The position numbers and the translations under genes were made by a program. DNA of 44,151 nucleotides from NCBI GenBank assembly GCA_022791995.1, contig JAAWAD010000012.1:1-44151 (forward strand), given 5' to 3'. The notes beneath the pieces were generated by a model that was given only the letters and a program-made list of their open reading frames with translations, made no database searches and had not been told where the DNA came from. Positions 22,316 to 31,200 of the stretch are shown here, in pieces (the stretch's first letter is position 1; every line of letters begins with the position of its first letter). The DNA is from Lawsonibacter sp. (GTDB taxonomy: Bacteria > Bacillota > Clostridia > Oscillospirales > Oscillospiraceae).

Positions 22316-22672
22316 TCAGCTTTTCGGTTTGGCCTTACACAGCAGGGCCACCAGAAAACCAAAGAAGACGGCGGCTGTAATCCCCCCGGCGGCGGCCGTT
22401 GCCCCTCCGGTGAACGCCCCCAGCAGCCCCTGTTCCGCCACCGCCTTTTTCACACCCTTGGCCAGCAGATGGCCAAAGCCGGTGAGAGGGACAGTGGCTC
22501 CAGCCCCCGCCCACTCCGCCAGAGGCTGATACAGCCCCACGGCGCTGAGAATTACCCCGGCAGTGACATAGCTGACCAGGATTTTGGCGGGGGTGAGCGG
22601 GGTTTTGTCAATCAAAATCTGTCCAATGATGCAGAAAATACCCCCGCAGAGAAACGCTTTTATATAGTCCAT
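22316..22672 (-). CDS. spoVAE: Stage V sporulation protein AE
   Basis: A 118-residue membrane protein of the SpoVA channel that loads dipicolinic acid into the forespore and releases it on germination. Family stretches: FLCGGIFCIIGQILIDKT, LTPAKILVSYVTAGVILSA and GFGHLLAKGVKKAV. It begins 8 bases after the spoVAD stop with only a weak ribosome site (GTGAGG), so coupling is likely. Convergent with the HAD gene, with an 17-base gap and no visible terminator. Confidence 0.93.
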   Translation of the reverse strand: MDYIKAFLCGGIFCIIGQILIDKTPLTPAKILVSYVTAGVILSAVGLYQPLAEWAGAGATVPLTGFGHLLAKGVKKAVAEQGLLGAFTGGATAAAGGITAAVFFGFLVALLCKAKPKS

Positions 22673-22680
22673 TCCGGGCC

Positions 22681-23700
22681 TCACTTTCCCTTTTTGGTTG
22701 AGATGGCAATGGCATGACAGATGCCGGGGATGGACTCCCCCTGGAAGGACGCGGTGGGGGAGTGGAGGGCTCCGGTGGGGCAGAACAGGATATTCTGCCA
22801 CCGCCCAGCCCGCATCCCGTTGAGGAAATGCCCCGTGAGCACCGAGGCGGAGCAGCCGCACCCCGAGCCGCCACAGTGGACGTCCTGGGTCTGGGGGTCG
22901 AAAATCAGCATTCCGCAGTCGGCGTGGTTGGACATCTGAATGCCGTCCCGCCGCAGCAGCTCCAGCAGCAGCTCGCTGCCCAGAGAGCCCAGGTCCCCTG
23001 TAACAATCAGGTCGTAGTCCTTGGGTGTGCGTCCGGTGTCCTGAAAATGGGCCTCCAGCGTATCGCAGGCCGCAGGAGCCATCGCCGCCCCCATGTTGTT
23101 GGCATCCTTGATCCCTTTGTCCACAATCTTCCCCACCGTAACGTGGGTGATATAGGGGCCCGGGCCCTCCCGGGCCAAAACGACCGCACCGGAGCCGGTG
23201 ACTGTCCACTGGGCCGTCGGTGTGCGCTGGCCGCCGTATTCCAGGGGATTGCGGTACTGACGCTCAGCGGAGCAGAAGTGGGAGGACACCACCACCCCGG
23301 CCCACTCTCCAAAGCCGCCGTCCAGGGTCATAGAGGCCAGGGCCAGACCCTCTCCCATAGTGGAACAGGCCCCATACAGGCCAAAGAATGGGATCCCCTG
23401 CCCTCGGGCGGCGTAAGAGGAGCCGATGCACTGGTTCAGCAGATCCCCGGCAAAGAGCCAGTCCAGGTTGGACGCGGGCTGTCCCGCCTTGTCCAGCGCC
23501 AGCGACAGGGCCTGTTTCTGCATGGCGCTCTCTGACTTCTCCCAGGTGGACTCCCCAAAGGTGTCGTCCTCGGCAATATAGTCAAAGGTCTCCGCCAGCG
23601 GGCCCTCCCCCTCCTTTTTGCCCACCACGTTTGCGTGGCCGGCGAAAGAGGGGGGATTTGCCAATACGGCTGTCTGTGTCCCCACCTTTTTCGTGCTCAT
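22681..23700 (-). CDS. spoVAD: Stage V sporulation protein AD
   Basis: A 339-residue thiolase-fold protein of the SpoVA complex that binds dipicolinic acid. Typical segments: GDLLNQCIGSSYAARG, FFGLYGACSTMGEGLALAS, SHFCSAERQYRNPLEYG and VTGDLGSLGSELL. GGGGGAGG lies 8 bases before ATG 23700. spoVAC, which usually precedes it, is not here; a terminator and the sortase gene lie directly upstream. A sigma-G-like promoter is at 23732-23760. Confidence 0.94.
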   Translation of the reverse strand: MSTKKVGTQTAVLANPPSFAGHANVVGKKEGEGPLAETFDYIAEDDTFGESTWEKSESAMQKQALSLALDKAGQPASNLDWLFAGDLLNQCIGSSYAARGQGIPFFGLYGACSTMGEGLALASMTLDGGFGEWAGVVVSSHFCSAERQYRNPLEYGGQRTPTAQWTVTGSGAVVLAREGPGPYITHVTVGKIVDKGIKDANNMGAAMAPAACDTLEAHFQDTGRTPKDYDLIVTGDLGSLGSELLLELLRRDGIQMSNHADCGMLIFDPQTQDVHCGGSGCGCSASVLTGHFLNGMRAGRWQNILFCPTGALHSPTASFQGESIPGICHAIAISTKKGK

Positions 23701-23731
23701 AAAATGCGCCTCCCCCACGGAAATTTGTCTG

Positions 23732-23760
23732 TAGTTTTCCGCATTCGGGCAGAGCTATGC
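23732..23760 (-). promoter_or_regulatory. Candidate sigma-G promoter of spoVAD-spoVAE
   Basis: Minus strand: GCATA (23756-23760), spacer 17, AAAACTA (23732-23738). This partly matches the forespore sigma-G form (GHATR, CATWHTA). SpoVA genes are sigma-G dependent in B. subtilis. Confidence 0.45.
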
Positions 23761-23793
23761 AGCAGCCCGTCTTCCATTTTCTTCTTTGTATGC

Positions 23794-23833
23794 AAAAACG
23801 CGGCCCGGACAGCTGTCCAGGCCGCGTTTTTTT
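23794..23833. terminator. Strong bidirectional terminator at the end of the pilus operon
   Basis: A long near-perfect palindrome: AAAAACGCGGCC and GGCCGCGTTTTT enclose another palindrome, GGACAGCTGTCC. T-runs on both strands. It ends the sortase gene immediately after its stop. Confidence 0.92.
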
Positions 23834-23834
23834 C

Positions 23835-24455
23835 TTATGAAAGGGACTCTTCCTCCAGCACACAGCGGACCGTCACCCGGTACTGCGCCCCGGCGGTGCA
23901 GGTAAACAGGGTCAGATCCCAGTCACCAGTAATCATCGCCTCCACCTCGTTGGGAGCCAGCTGCTCCAGCTCCGCCACGGTATAGCGGAACTCGTTCCCC
24001 TCCACATCAGTGAACCGGACCGTATCCCCTACCTCCAGCGTCTTCAGGCTTCCGAAATGGCGCTTGTAGTTATGGGCAGCGATGACCATATTGTTTTGAT
24101 ACAGCGAGCCGGAGTAACGGCAGGGAGCCACCTTCATATTGGGGTAGCTCCACTGGCTCAGGACAGGCAGGCTCAACTCCAGAACCGGAATGTCCAGCCG
24201 CCCGATATACTCCAGGCCGTCGATAGTGATGGTTGGCATCTCCATCTCCGGGGCGAGGACATAGTCAGGAAGCATCCCGACCGGCAGCTCTCCCCGGACG
24301 GTCTCCGTCATGGCGGTATTCAGCCGCTTCACGTTGGTCTCTGCCGCGATGGCGGCCCGGTTGTCGTCCCAGATGTTGTAGATGCTCAGACAGAGCGCCG
24401 CCGCCAGCAGCAGCAGGCCGCCTGCCATAAAGCCCAAGCCGTGTCTATTCCGCAT
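23835..24455 (-). CDS. Sortase, second enzyme of the pilus locus
   Basis: A 206-residue membrane-anchored transpeptidase. N-terminal span (GGLLLLAAALCLSIYNIW), then the sortase barrel with catalytic His128 (AAHNYKRHFG), Cys186 (LTLFTCTAGA) and Arg193. It lacks the C-terminal span of pilin-polymerising class C enzymes, so it is more likely the housekeeping-type or class B/D enzyme that anchors the finished fibre. GGGAGG precedes ATG 24455; the start overlaps the upstream gene by 11 bases. Confidence 0.9.
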   Translation of the reverse strand: MRNRHGLGFMAGGLLLLAAALCLSIYNIWDDNRAAIAAETNVKRLNTAMTETVRGELPVGMLPDYVLAPEMEMPTITIDGLEYIGRLDIPVLELSLPVLSQWSYPNMKVAPCRYSGSLYQNNMVIAAHNYKRHFGSLKTLEVGDTVRFTDVEGNEFRYTVAELEQLAPNEVEAMITGDWDLTLFTCTAGAQYRVTVRCVLEEESLS

Positions 24456-25605
24456 CCTGGACCTCCCACCTCCGGTTTTGGGCCCAGCCGATCAGAAACA
24501 GCAAAATACCGCCGGCAGCCAGCATGGGCACCGGCCACCAGAGCTGCCCCGTGCGGGGCAAGTCCTCCAGGGGCACATCCGGGTCCGGGATATCAAATTC
24601 CTCCGGCAGATCGCTCAGGGGAATATCCGGGTCATCCAAGGGAATCTCCGGTGGAGGAGTCAGGGGCACCTCCGGGTCCTCCAGGGGGATTTCCGGGTCG
24701 GTGGGATCGCTCGGACGCCGGGGTGGGCGGTCCGGGGGGGCGTCGGGATCGCTGGGGTTATAGGGCTCGTCATAGGTGTTGGTGATGATAAACTGATAGC
24801 CGCCATCGAACCGGTTGGAGGTCACATAGGAGTCGTACCGGCTGCCCACGTTGACCTCCCGCACAGTCCAGCGGTAGCCCGGATCTAGGTCATACCAGTC
24901 ATAGCTCCAGCTGTTGGCGGTCAGCGTCACGACCTGACCATACCGCACGCCGTCACGCAACAGTTCCACCGTCACCGAGCTGGGGCGCTCCCCTCTGTGG
25001 CCGGTGTCCCGCCAAACCTTTCGGACATGAATCTCAATGGGCTCGTCACGCATCATGGAAAACTTCGGCGTGGCGTTCACCTGATAGGTCCAGGTCTTCC
25101 CATCGGTGGAGTTCGGAAGGGCCACAAGGAAGGCGGAGGGGGTGTACACATAGTCATCCCGCCGGAAGCTGTCTCCCACCACCAGATAAAGGCCCACCGG
25201 CAGGCCCGCGCCGTTGGCGCCGGTAAACCGGGCCCGGCCATTGGCGTCGGTCCAGGCTGTGTCTGTGGCTGCGATGCTCTGGCGCTGGGCGTAATTGGTC
25301 AGCCGCCACGCCAGATTATCCCAACCGCTGGCACTCATGCCGCCGGTGATGGCAAAATCCTGGACCCCAAAGGGCACGCCAAAGCGGATATTCCCGTTCT
25401 CCGACCACATATTCGCCACCCGGTAGGCCCGGAAGGCCACGCCCGCCGCCGCCCGCCCCTTAGGGGCGAAGCTGACGGTAAGGGTACAGTCCCGGCTGGT
25501 ATTGATCTCGTCATAGGCGAAGGCGGTCCCCGGCAGACACGACCCGCACAGCAGCAGGCTCAGTGCCAGCGCCGCCAAGCGCCGGAACCAGTATTGTTTT
25601 TTCAT
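24445..25605 (-). CDS. LPXTG surface protein with CnaB domain, minor pilin/anchor candidate
   Basis: A 386-residue secreted protein. Signal peptide ends near AFA (residue 30). The middle contains a CnaB-type beta-sandwich (about 200-300: EIHVRKVWRDTGHRGERP to FIITNTYDEP). Then comes a Pro/Asp/Glu-rich wall-spanning stretch with repeats of the type PEIPLEDP (about 310-345). It ends with LPRTG (349-353), a hydrophobic span and a positively charged tail. The start overlaps the class C sortase stop (ATGA). Likely the base or minor subunit of the pilus. Confidence 0.88.
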   Translation of the reverse strand: MKKQYWFRRLAALALSLLLCGSCLPGTAFAYDEINTSRDCTLTVSFAPKGRAAAGVAFRAYRVANMWSENGNIRFGVPFGVQDFAITGGMSASGWDNLAWRLTNYAQRQSIAATDTAWTDANGRARFTGANGAGLPVGLYLVVGDSFRRDDYVYTPSAFLVALPNSTDGKTWTYQVNATPKFSMMRDEPIEIHVRKVWRDTGHRGERPSSVTVELLRDGVRYGQVVTLTANSWSYDWYDLDPGYRWTVREVNVGSRYDSYVTSNRFDGGYQFIITNTYDEPYNPSDPDAPPDRPPRRPSDPTDPEIPLEDPEVPLTPPPEIPLDDPDIPLSDLPEEFDIPDPDVPLEDLPRTGQLWWPVPMLAAGGILLFLIGWAQNRRWEVQDAE

Positions 25606-26477
25606 TGCTGGGAATCCTGCCTTTCTGTCGCGCGGACGTTTGACCGTTTCCGCTTCTTCCTCTTCTTGCCGCTCCCGCTGAACATCATCCAAATGCTGGC
25701 CAGCAGAAGCATGGGAACCGCCGCCGCCGGCGCCACAAGAATCGGGTCCACACGCATGGCGTCCGCCGAAACACGGACCGCCGCCGCCGACTCCTGATTC
25801 TCAACCCTGTGGCCCCGCACCAGCAGCCGGTGGGTGTTGATGCCATAGGGGGTGCAGGTAACAAGGGTGCAGTAATCCCGTCCCTCTTCAATGGCCAGAT
25901 CGTCCATCTCCTGGGGGAGCACGATGTGGATCTGGTCCACCTGATAGGACAGCGTCTCGTTCAAAACCTGGAGCATGAAGATATCCCCCACCTCCATCCG
26001 ATCCAGGTCGCTGAACAGCTTTGCACTGGGCAACCCCCGGTGGCCGGACAGCACACAGTGGCTGGATGCCCCGCCTACCGGCAGAGTGCTGCCCTCAATG
26101 TGCCCCACCGCAATTTGCAGCACACTCTCGTCCGTGCCGTGGTAAATAGGCAGCACACACTCAATCTTGGGTATCTCAATATACCCCATGATGCCGTTTC
26201 CAGAGATGTTCAGCCGCTGAATATACTCTGCCCACTCCTCCTCCGACACCAGAAATGGCTCCGGCTTGGCCCGCAGCGCCTCGTTGTACACCACAGCCTC
26301 CAGCCAAAACCGCTCATAGTCTACCGAGCTCAGCGTCGCTACACTCTCTGAGTAGCCCGCTATCGCCCGGGATTGGTGAAAGGAATTCCAGTAGTCACTG
26401 GCCGTGGGATACAACAACAGCGCAACCCCCGCCACCAGCACCAAAAGCAGAAATATGGTGGACAGATTCTTTTTCAT
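25602..26477 (-). CDS. Class C sortase, pilin polymerase
   Basis: A 291-residue enzyme with membrane spans at both ends (residues 8-23 and about 243-266), the layout of pilus-building class C sortases. Catalytic His146 (LSGHRGLP), Cys208 (TLVTCTPYGINTHR) and Arg217 are present. The segment before the barrel (about 50-95) should be the regulatory lid, but the usual DPF/DPW anchor motif is not seen; the nearest is KPEPF. It lies between the major and minor pilin genes. Confidence 0.94.
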   Translation of the reverse strand: MKKNLSTIFLLLVLVAGVALLLYPTASDYWNSFHQSRAIAGYSESVATLSSVDYERFWLEAVVYNEALRAKPEPFLVSEEEWAEYIQRLNISGNGIMGYIEIPKIECVLPIYHGTDESVLQIAVGHIEGSTLPVGGASSHCVLSGHRGLPSAKLFSDLDRMEVGDIFMLQVLNETLSYQVDQIHIVLPQEMDDLAIEEGRDYCTLVTCTPYGINTHRLLVRGHRVENQESAAAVRVSADAMRVDPILVAPAAAVPMLLLASIWMMFSGSGKKRKKRKRSNVRATERQDSQQ

Positions 26478-26499
26478 ACCCTACGTTCACGATTCCTCA

Positions 26500-26533
26500 C
26501 CGCCGCGCCACAGGTCTCCCCATGACGCGGCGG
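26500..26533 (-). other. Stem-loop between major pilin and sortase genes
   Basis: CCGCCGCG (26500-26507) and CGCGGCGG (26526-26533), with an 18-base loop and no T-run downstream on the minus strand. It may dampen readthrough or protect the pilin message so that pilin exceeds sortase. Confidence 0.5.
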
Positions 26534-26567
26534 GCTGTTTGGTTTTTTACTTGTTTCGCTTCTTCGC

Positions 26568-28202
26568 TCAGTCTTCCTGGCCCATGCGGCGCTTCGTCAC
26601 CAGCAGAATCACTGCGCCAACCGCCAGAATGCCGCCGGCAATGTAGAAAATTGTGGTGCCGATACCGCCGGTGCTGGGAAGGACAACACCAGTGAAGTTG
26701 TAGATGTCCGCCGCCAGATGTCCGACTGTCAGCTTGCCGGCCTCGGCGCTCTGCTTAATCTGACTGGAAGCAACCTGTGTCCAGGTTGTCACGTTTGTAT
26801 CTGTTGCTACATCTGCGGTATACTCGGTCACAGTCAGTGCGGTCAAATTGCCAGCAGCGTCGTATACAGGGGTCAGCTGGAAATAGATGTTGGAGATTTT
26901 CGTATAGCCACCTGTAGGAACCCTTGTCTCTTCCAGCCTGTAGTAGCCTTCCGCCAAATCCTTGAATTCAAACTTGCTGAGCTGCTCATCGACACCAAGG
27001 ACTCTGACATCGGTCCACTGGTTATTTGTGCTCAGTCTGCTCAGTGTAAACTCTGCACCGGACAGCAGTTCCCTTGTCTCTTCAGTCGTTCCGGTATCGC
27101 CATTATACTTGAAGATATCCAACTCGAAGGTATAGACGGTAACTTCCTTTTTGGTGTCATCGCCTTCCAGCCAAGCAGTGTTCTTGTTTCCGCCGGTACC
27201 AATCACCGCATTCTCCAGCAATTTGGCCTTGTACTGCACAATAATCTGTGTATCGGCAGTAAGTGTGATGCCTTTCCGTGCAGCCAGAGCTCTCAGGTCG
27301 GTAATGGAAACATGGAAGTCGCATGTTCCGTTCGTGCCTTCTTCATTATTGGGTCCAAAAGTAAGTGTGTAGTCAGTACCAGTAGTGAGTGTAACACCGC
27401 CAAATGTTACTGTGACAGTTGTAGGGCGTTCCCAAACACCTTCTGCCAAATCATCGTGGAAGGTCATAGGGAACTCGCCTGTTCCATTGAGATCAAAGTT
27501 GCTGGGCAGAGATGCAACCAGTCTGAAATCCACTTCCTGTCCGGCCTTCGGCACGGGGTAGGTTGCAGCCACGCCCCAGTCGGCGGGATTATCAGGATTG
27601 CCCTCGTATTTCAGAACCTGCTTCTCCAGCGGGGGAACATCCTCAGTTTTCAGATTGATTGTGTTGCTTTCACCAAGCACAGGGCAAGCCATATATTTGG
27701 TTGTATTGTTGAAGTTGTCGGCAATCAGATAGTATCCGTCCACAAGATCATTGTGTGTAAATACAATATCCGCAGCACTTTCTGAAGCTTTTCCATAAAT
27801 CGGCGTTCCGATCGCCGTCGAGCCGTGATTTGCGCCAGCGGCATTTGCAACCGCCTGCGCAACCGCCTGGGTGTTGCCAGCCGCCTGAATCGCGGCGGCA
27901 ACATCATTGGCACTGCTCGTAGCAGCATTCAAAGCCATGATTTCACGAACCTCTTTAAGTGTCGCATCCTTTTGAAGTGCCAATATGAATTGCTGCCGTG
28001 TTTCTTCTGGCATGGCGGAGCCCCACTCCACATCTTTCAGCCGGTCTCCATCTGCGGTTCCAGTGAAAATCTGGTAGATGTTAAAGCTGTGTCCGGTGGT
28101 CTTACCTGCAATCGTCAGGCTCTGTGCAAACGCTGGAATCATCATGGCCGCGACCATGAGCAGGGCCAGCGCGGTGCTGGCAAGTTTTTTCAGGTGCTTC
28201 AT
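26568..28202 (-). CDS. Major pilin subunit, isopeptide-forming, LPXTG-anchored
   Basis: A 544-residue secreted shaft subunit. Signal peptide ends at AFA26. D1 holds NDLVDGYYLIAD (about 151-162); EKQVLKYEG opens the next domain. YPVPKAG (K219) fits a pilin-motif lysine used by sortase C. The last domain has the E-box LAEGYYRLEETRVP. The protein ends with LPSTG (508-512), membrane span and KRRMGQED. AAGGAG is 10 bases before the ATG. The coding sequence is visibly more AT-rich and less codon-biased than its neighbours, which suggests exchange of pilin alleles. Confidence 0.94.
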   Translation of the reverse strand: MKHLKKLASTALALLMVAAMMIPAFAQSLTIAGKTTGHSFNIYQIFTGTADGDRLKDVEWGSAMPEETRQQFILALQKDATLKEVREIMALNAATSSANDVAAAIQAAGNTQAVAQAVANAAGANHGSTAIGTPIYGKASESAADIVFTHNDLVDGYYLIADNFNNTTKYMACPVLGESNTINLKTEDVPPLEKQVLKYEGNPDNPADWGVAATYPVPKAGQEVDFRLVASLPSNFDLNGTGEFPMTFHDDLAEGVWERPTTVTVTFGGVTLTTGTDYTLTFGPNNEEGTNGTCDFHVSITDLRALAARKGITLTADTQIIVQYKAKLLENAVIGTGGNKNTAWLEGDDTKKEVTVYTFELDIFKYNGDTGTTEETRELLSGAEFTLSRLSTNNQWTDVRVLGVDEQLSKFEFKDLAEGYYRLEETRVPTGGYTKISNIYFQLTPVYDAAGNLTALTVTEYTADVATDTNVTTWTQVASSQIKQSAEAGKLTVGHLAADIYNFTGVVLPSTGGIGTTIFYIAGGILAVGAVILLVTKRRMGQED

Positions 28203-28263
28203 CTTTCCATTTCTCCTTTCAGTTTCCACATTGTTCGTTCTTTTGCGCGGGAGGGAAGCATAC

Positions 28264-31200
28264 TTAATCAGCCGCCTCCTCTCCCCAGGAATATTTTTTA
28301 TACCATAGAGCGCCGACTGCCAGCAACAGCAAACCGCCCAAAGTATACCAGAGGGTACCGATTCCGCCCGTGGCGGGGAGCGCATAGTAGTAAGCGTTGG
28401 TGTAGACGACCTGAACGGGGACCTCGGGGTTGCTGATGGCGCCGCCGGCGGTACCGTCCGTGCTTTGCAGCACGCCGTCCACGGTGACAGAGGCGTTGTA
28501 GTTGGCGCCGGCCTCCTCGCGGACGCTGTAACCGATGCCGCTGGTCAAACCCATCACCTTGAGGGATTCGCCGTGCTTCAGCTTGAATTCATTCGCCGCC
28601 CCGGGCGCCAGGGAGATCTGCCCGATCTCCTTGCCGGAAGCATCGTAGCGGTTTGCCTGCCAAGTGCTGGTTGTATTGCTCAGGGTGAGGTAGAAGGTGT
28701 ACTCGGTCTCGCCCATGTTTCCCGCCTCCAGGCCGGTCTCCAGCTTCTGGATGACCAGGGGGGACTCCTCGGGGTTGGGCTGCACCGGGGGGGTGACCTG
28801 GGTGATCTTGGGCAGGGTGTACTGCATCCAGCAGGTGGAGCCGGAAGCGCCGCGCTCGGTGTAGAAGAAGTGCAGGGTGTACTCCTTGTAGCCGTCCGGG
28901 CGGCCCTCCATGGGGATATAGTCCCACAGGTTGACGTACTCGCCCACGGAGGAGTGGACGCCGCCGATGTCGCAGACCATTTGGATTCCGTCGGGGCCGT
29001 CCAGGAAGACCCACATGTCGTCGTCGCCGTAGAAGTAGTACTCCAGGGGACCGACGTACTCCTTGGCCAGCTGGAACTTGACAGAGAAGTTCATGCCGAA
29101 GTAGGCGTTGTGGTTGCCGCCGTCGTCGCTCTCAGGAAGAGCACCCTTTGTCGTGGCGGGCGTATTGCCTTTTGCGCCAAAGTTGGGGTCCGCCCTCTTT
29201 CCGGTGACATCATCCATGGGCCAGAAGTTGTTGGTCCAGATGTACTTATAGCTCTGGGGATGGCGGAAGGTATCCAGGTTTCCCCTGGTGTGCCCATCCA
29301 CTGTCACACTCTGGAGGGTGAAGGTGTCGCCCTGCTGGGCAAAGTTCAGGGAGCCGCCGTAAGATGTCTTGCCGTCGGCCCCCCCCAGGAACAGGTTGGG
29401 GGCGTCGAGCTCGCTGTCAAACACCGGCTTTCCGTCGGCGTAGCCGGTGACCAGCTTGAAGGTACAGCCCTGATAGCCCCGGTCCTTTGTGGCATCAAAC
29501 GTACCTTCGTCACCCATGGGGTTCCAAGTGGGGTTATTGCGCTTGTTGGGGTAGTTGCTGCCCCACTTAATGGTGCCATAGTCTGTGCCTGCGTTCTGGT
29601 TGCCAAAGGCAAGCCGTGTGCCGTCGTTGCCAGTGGTGTTGCTGTTGATGCCCTGGCTTTCCGCGTTGTACTTGCCGTTGGCATCCTTCACACCGTTGGT
29701 GATGTCGTAGTCATAGAAGGCAGCGGCGTTTGTATGGCCCTTTGTGGCCGGGTCGTAGACCATGCGGAACACGGTGCCCTCAGTGATGCAGATGGTGCTC
29801 TCGTCGGCGGCGTCGGGGTTGTTAGTGAAGGATACCGTGGGGGGATTGTACACCGTCCAGTTGTCCGGGTTTTCCTTGTACTCGTCGGTAATCTCCACGC
29901 CCTCGGGCTGATTCAGGACCCACAGCTCTTTCAGGGCGTAGTTGTCGTTGTTCGCCTGCTTCAGGCTGTCCATGTCGTCGATGGTCAGGCCCTTTTGGGG
30001 ATTGAAGAAGTGGGTGTTCTCCTCCAGATAGACCCGTGTCAGCTTGTTCTCGGTCTCCAGCCTGTTGTTCACAATGTTGAAGTAGGTAAGATTCACTTTG
30101 TCCCGGCCATTGTTGTCAGGCAGCTTGGCACTTCCGCCGTTTTTCTCGGCGCTGGTGTCGATGAAGTAGATGGGGCCGTCGTTTGTTTTTTCATAGCTCT
30201 TCGCAACGGCATCTGAAGCGTATTGATGGACGGGCCGGTCCAGGTTGGCGTAAAACTCCACGGAGTAGCTGGGGTACACGTTGGACAGCAGGCCGGTGAC
30301 GCCGAAGCTCCGGCTGGCCATCGTCCGCACGGTGATGGTGTTGCTCTCGGCGGTGCTCTCCGCGTCCAGCACGCTGTTGCTCAGCACGCTCTCGGTGTCC
30401 AGCGCAACCACGGCAACTGCGGGCTCCTCGGGCAGCTCGCTGTTCTCCAGATCCTCCGGGTCAATGGCGTACATGGCTGCGGTCTCCTGCATGGAGGCCA
30501 GCAGCTCCGCCTTGGGGGTGATCTCCACCATGAGCTCGCATTCAGACAGGTCCAGCTCCTCCCCGTTCAGGGAGGCGGTGACCGTCAGGACCTCCAGGGG
30601 GATGAACTCCTCCTCCTCGTCGCAGTCCAGCCGCCTGGCCACCTCCTGGTAGGCCTCGTCGGCGTCGGTCAGGGGGACCATCTCGAACTGGATGTCGTCC
30701 TGGGTGACGGCGGGGGTATTGGACTCGTCCAGGGTGAAACCGGGGTCCAGATCCTGCTCCGGGGAGAGGGGGGCTGTGCTGTCCTGGACCAGGTCCTGCG
30801 GGAGATCCTGGGGCAGGTTCTCGCTGTGTGCGGCGGCGCCGGTTTCGGCGGCGGGCAGCTCCACCCGGCCGGAGACGGTGAATTTCAGGTCAAAGGCCTG
30901 GAGCTCGCCGTCAAACTCCTTGTTGTCCAGCCAGAGCTCCACCGGCTTCTGCTCCGGCTGCTCCAGACACGCCTCGGTATGGGTGTGCTCCTCCAGCCCG
31001 CACACCAGCTCGCCGTACTCGTTGCAGCAGGCCTCGGTGTGTGTATGGGCGGCAAAGCCGCAGAAGCAGTCCTCGTCTGCAATCGGCGCTTCGGGATCTT
31101 GCAGGCACGCCTCGGTATGGGTGTGCTCAACCAGGCCGCAGATCCGCTCAAGAAACTCGTTGCTGCACGCGTCGGTGTGGGTATGGGCGACAAGGCCGCA

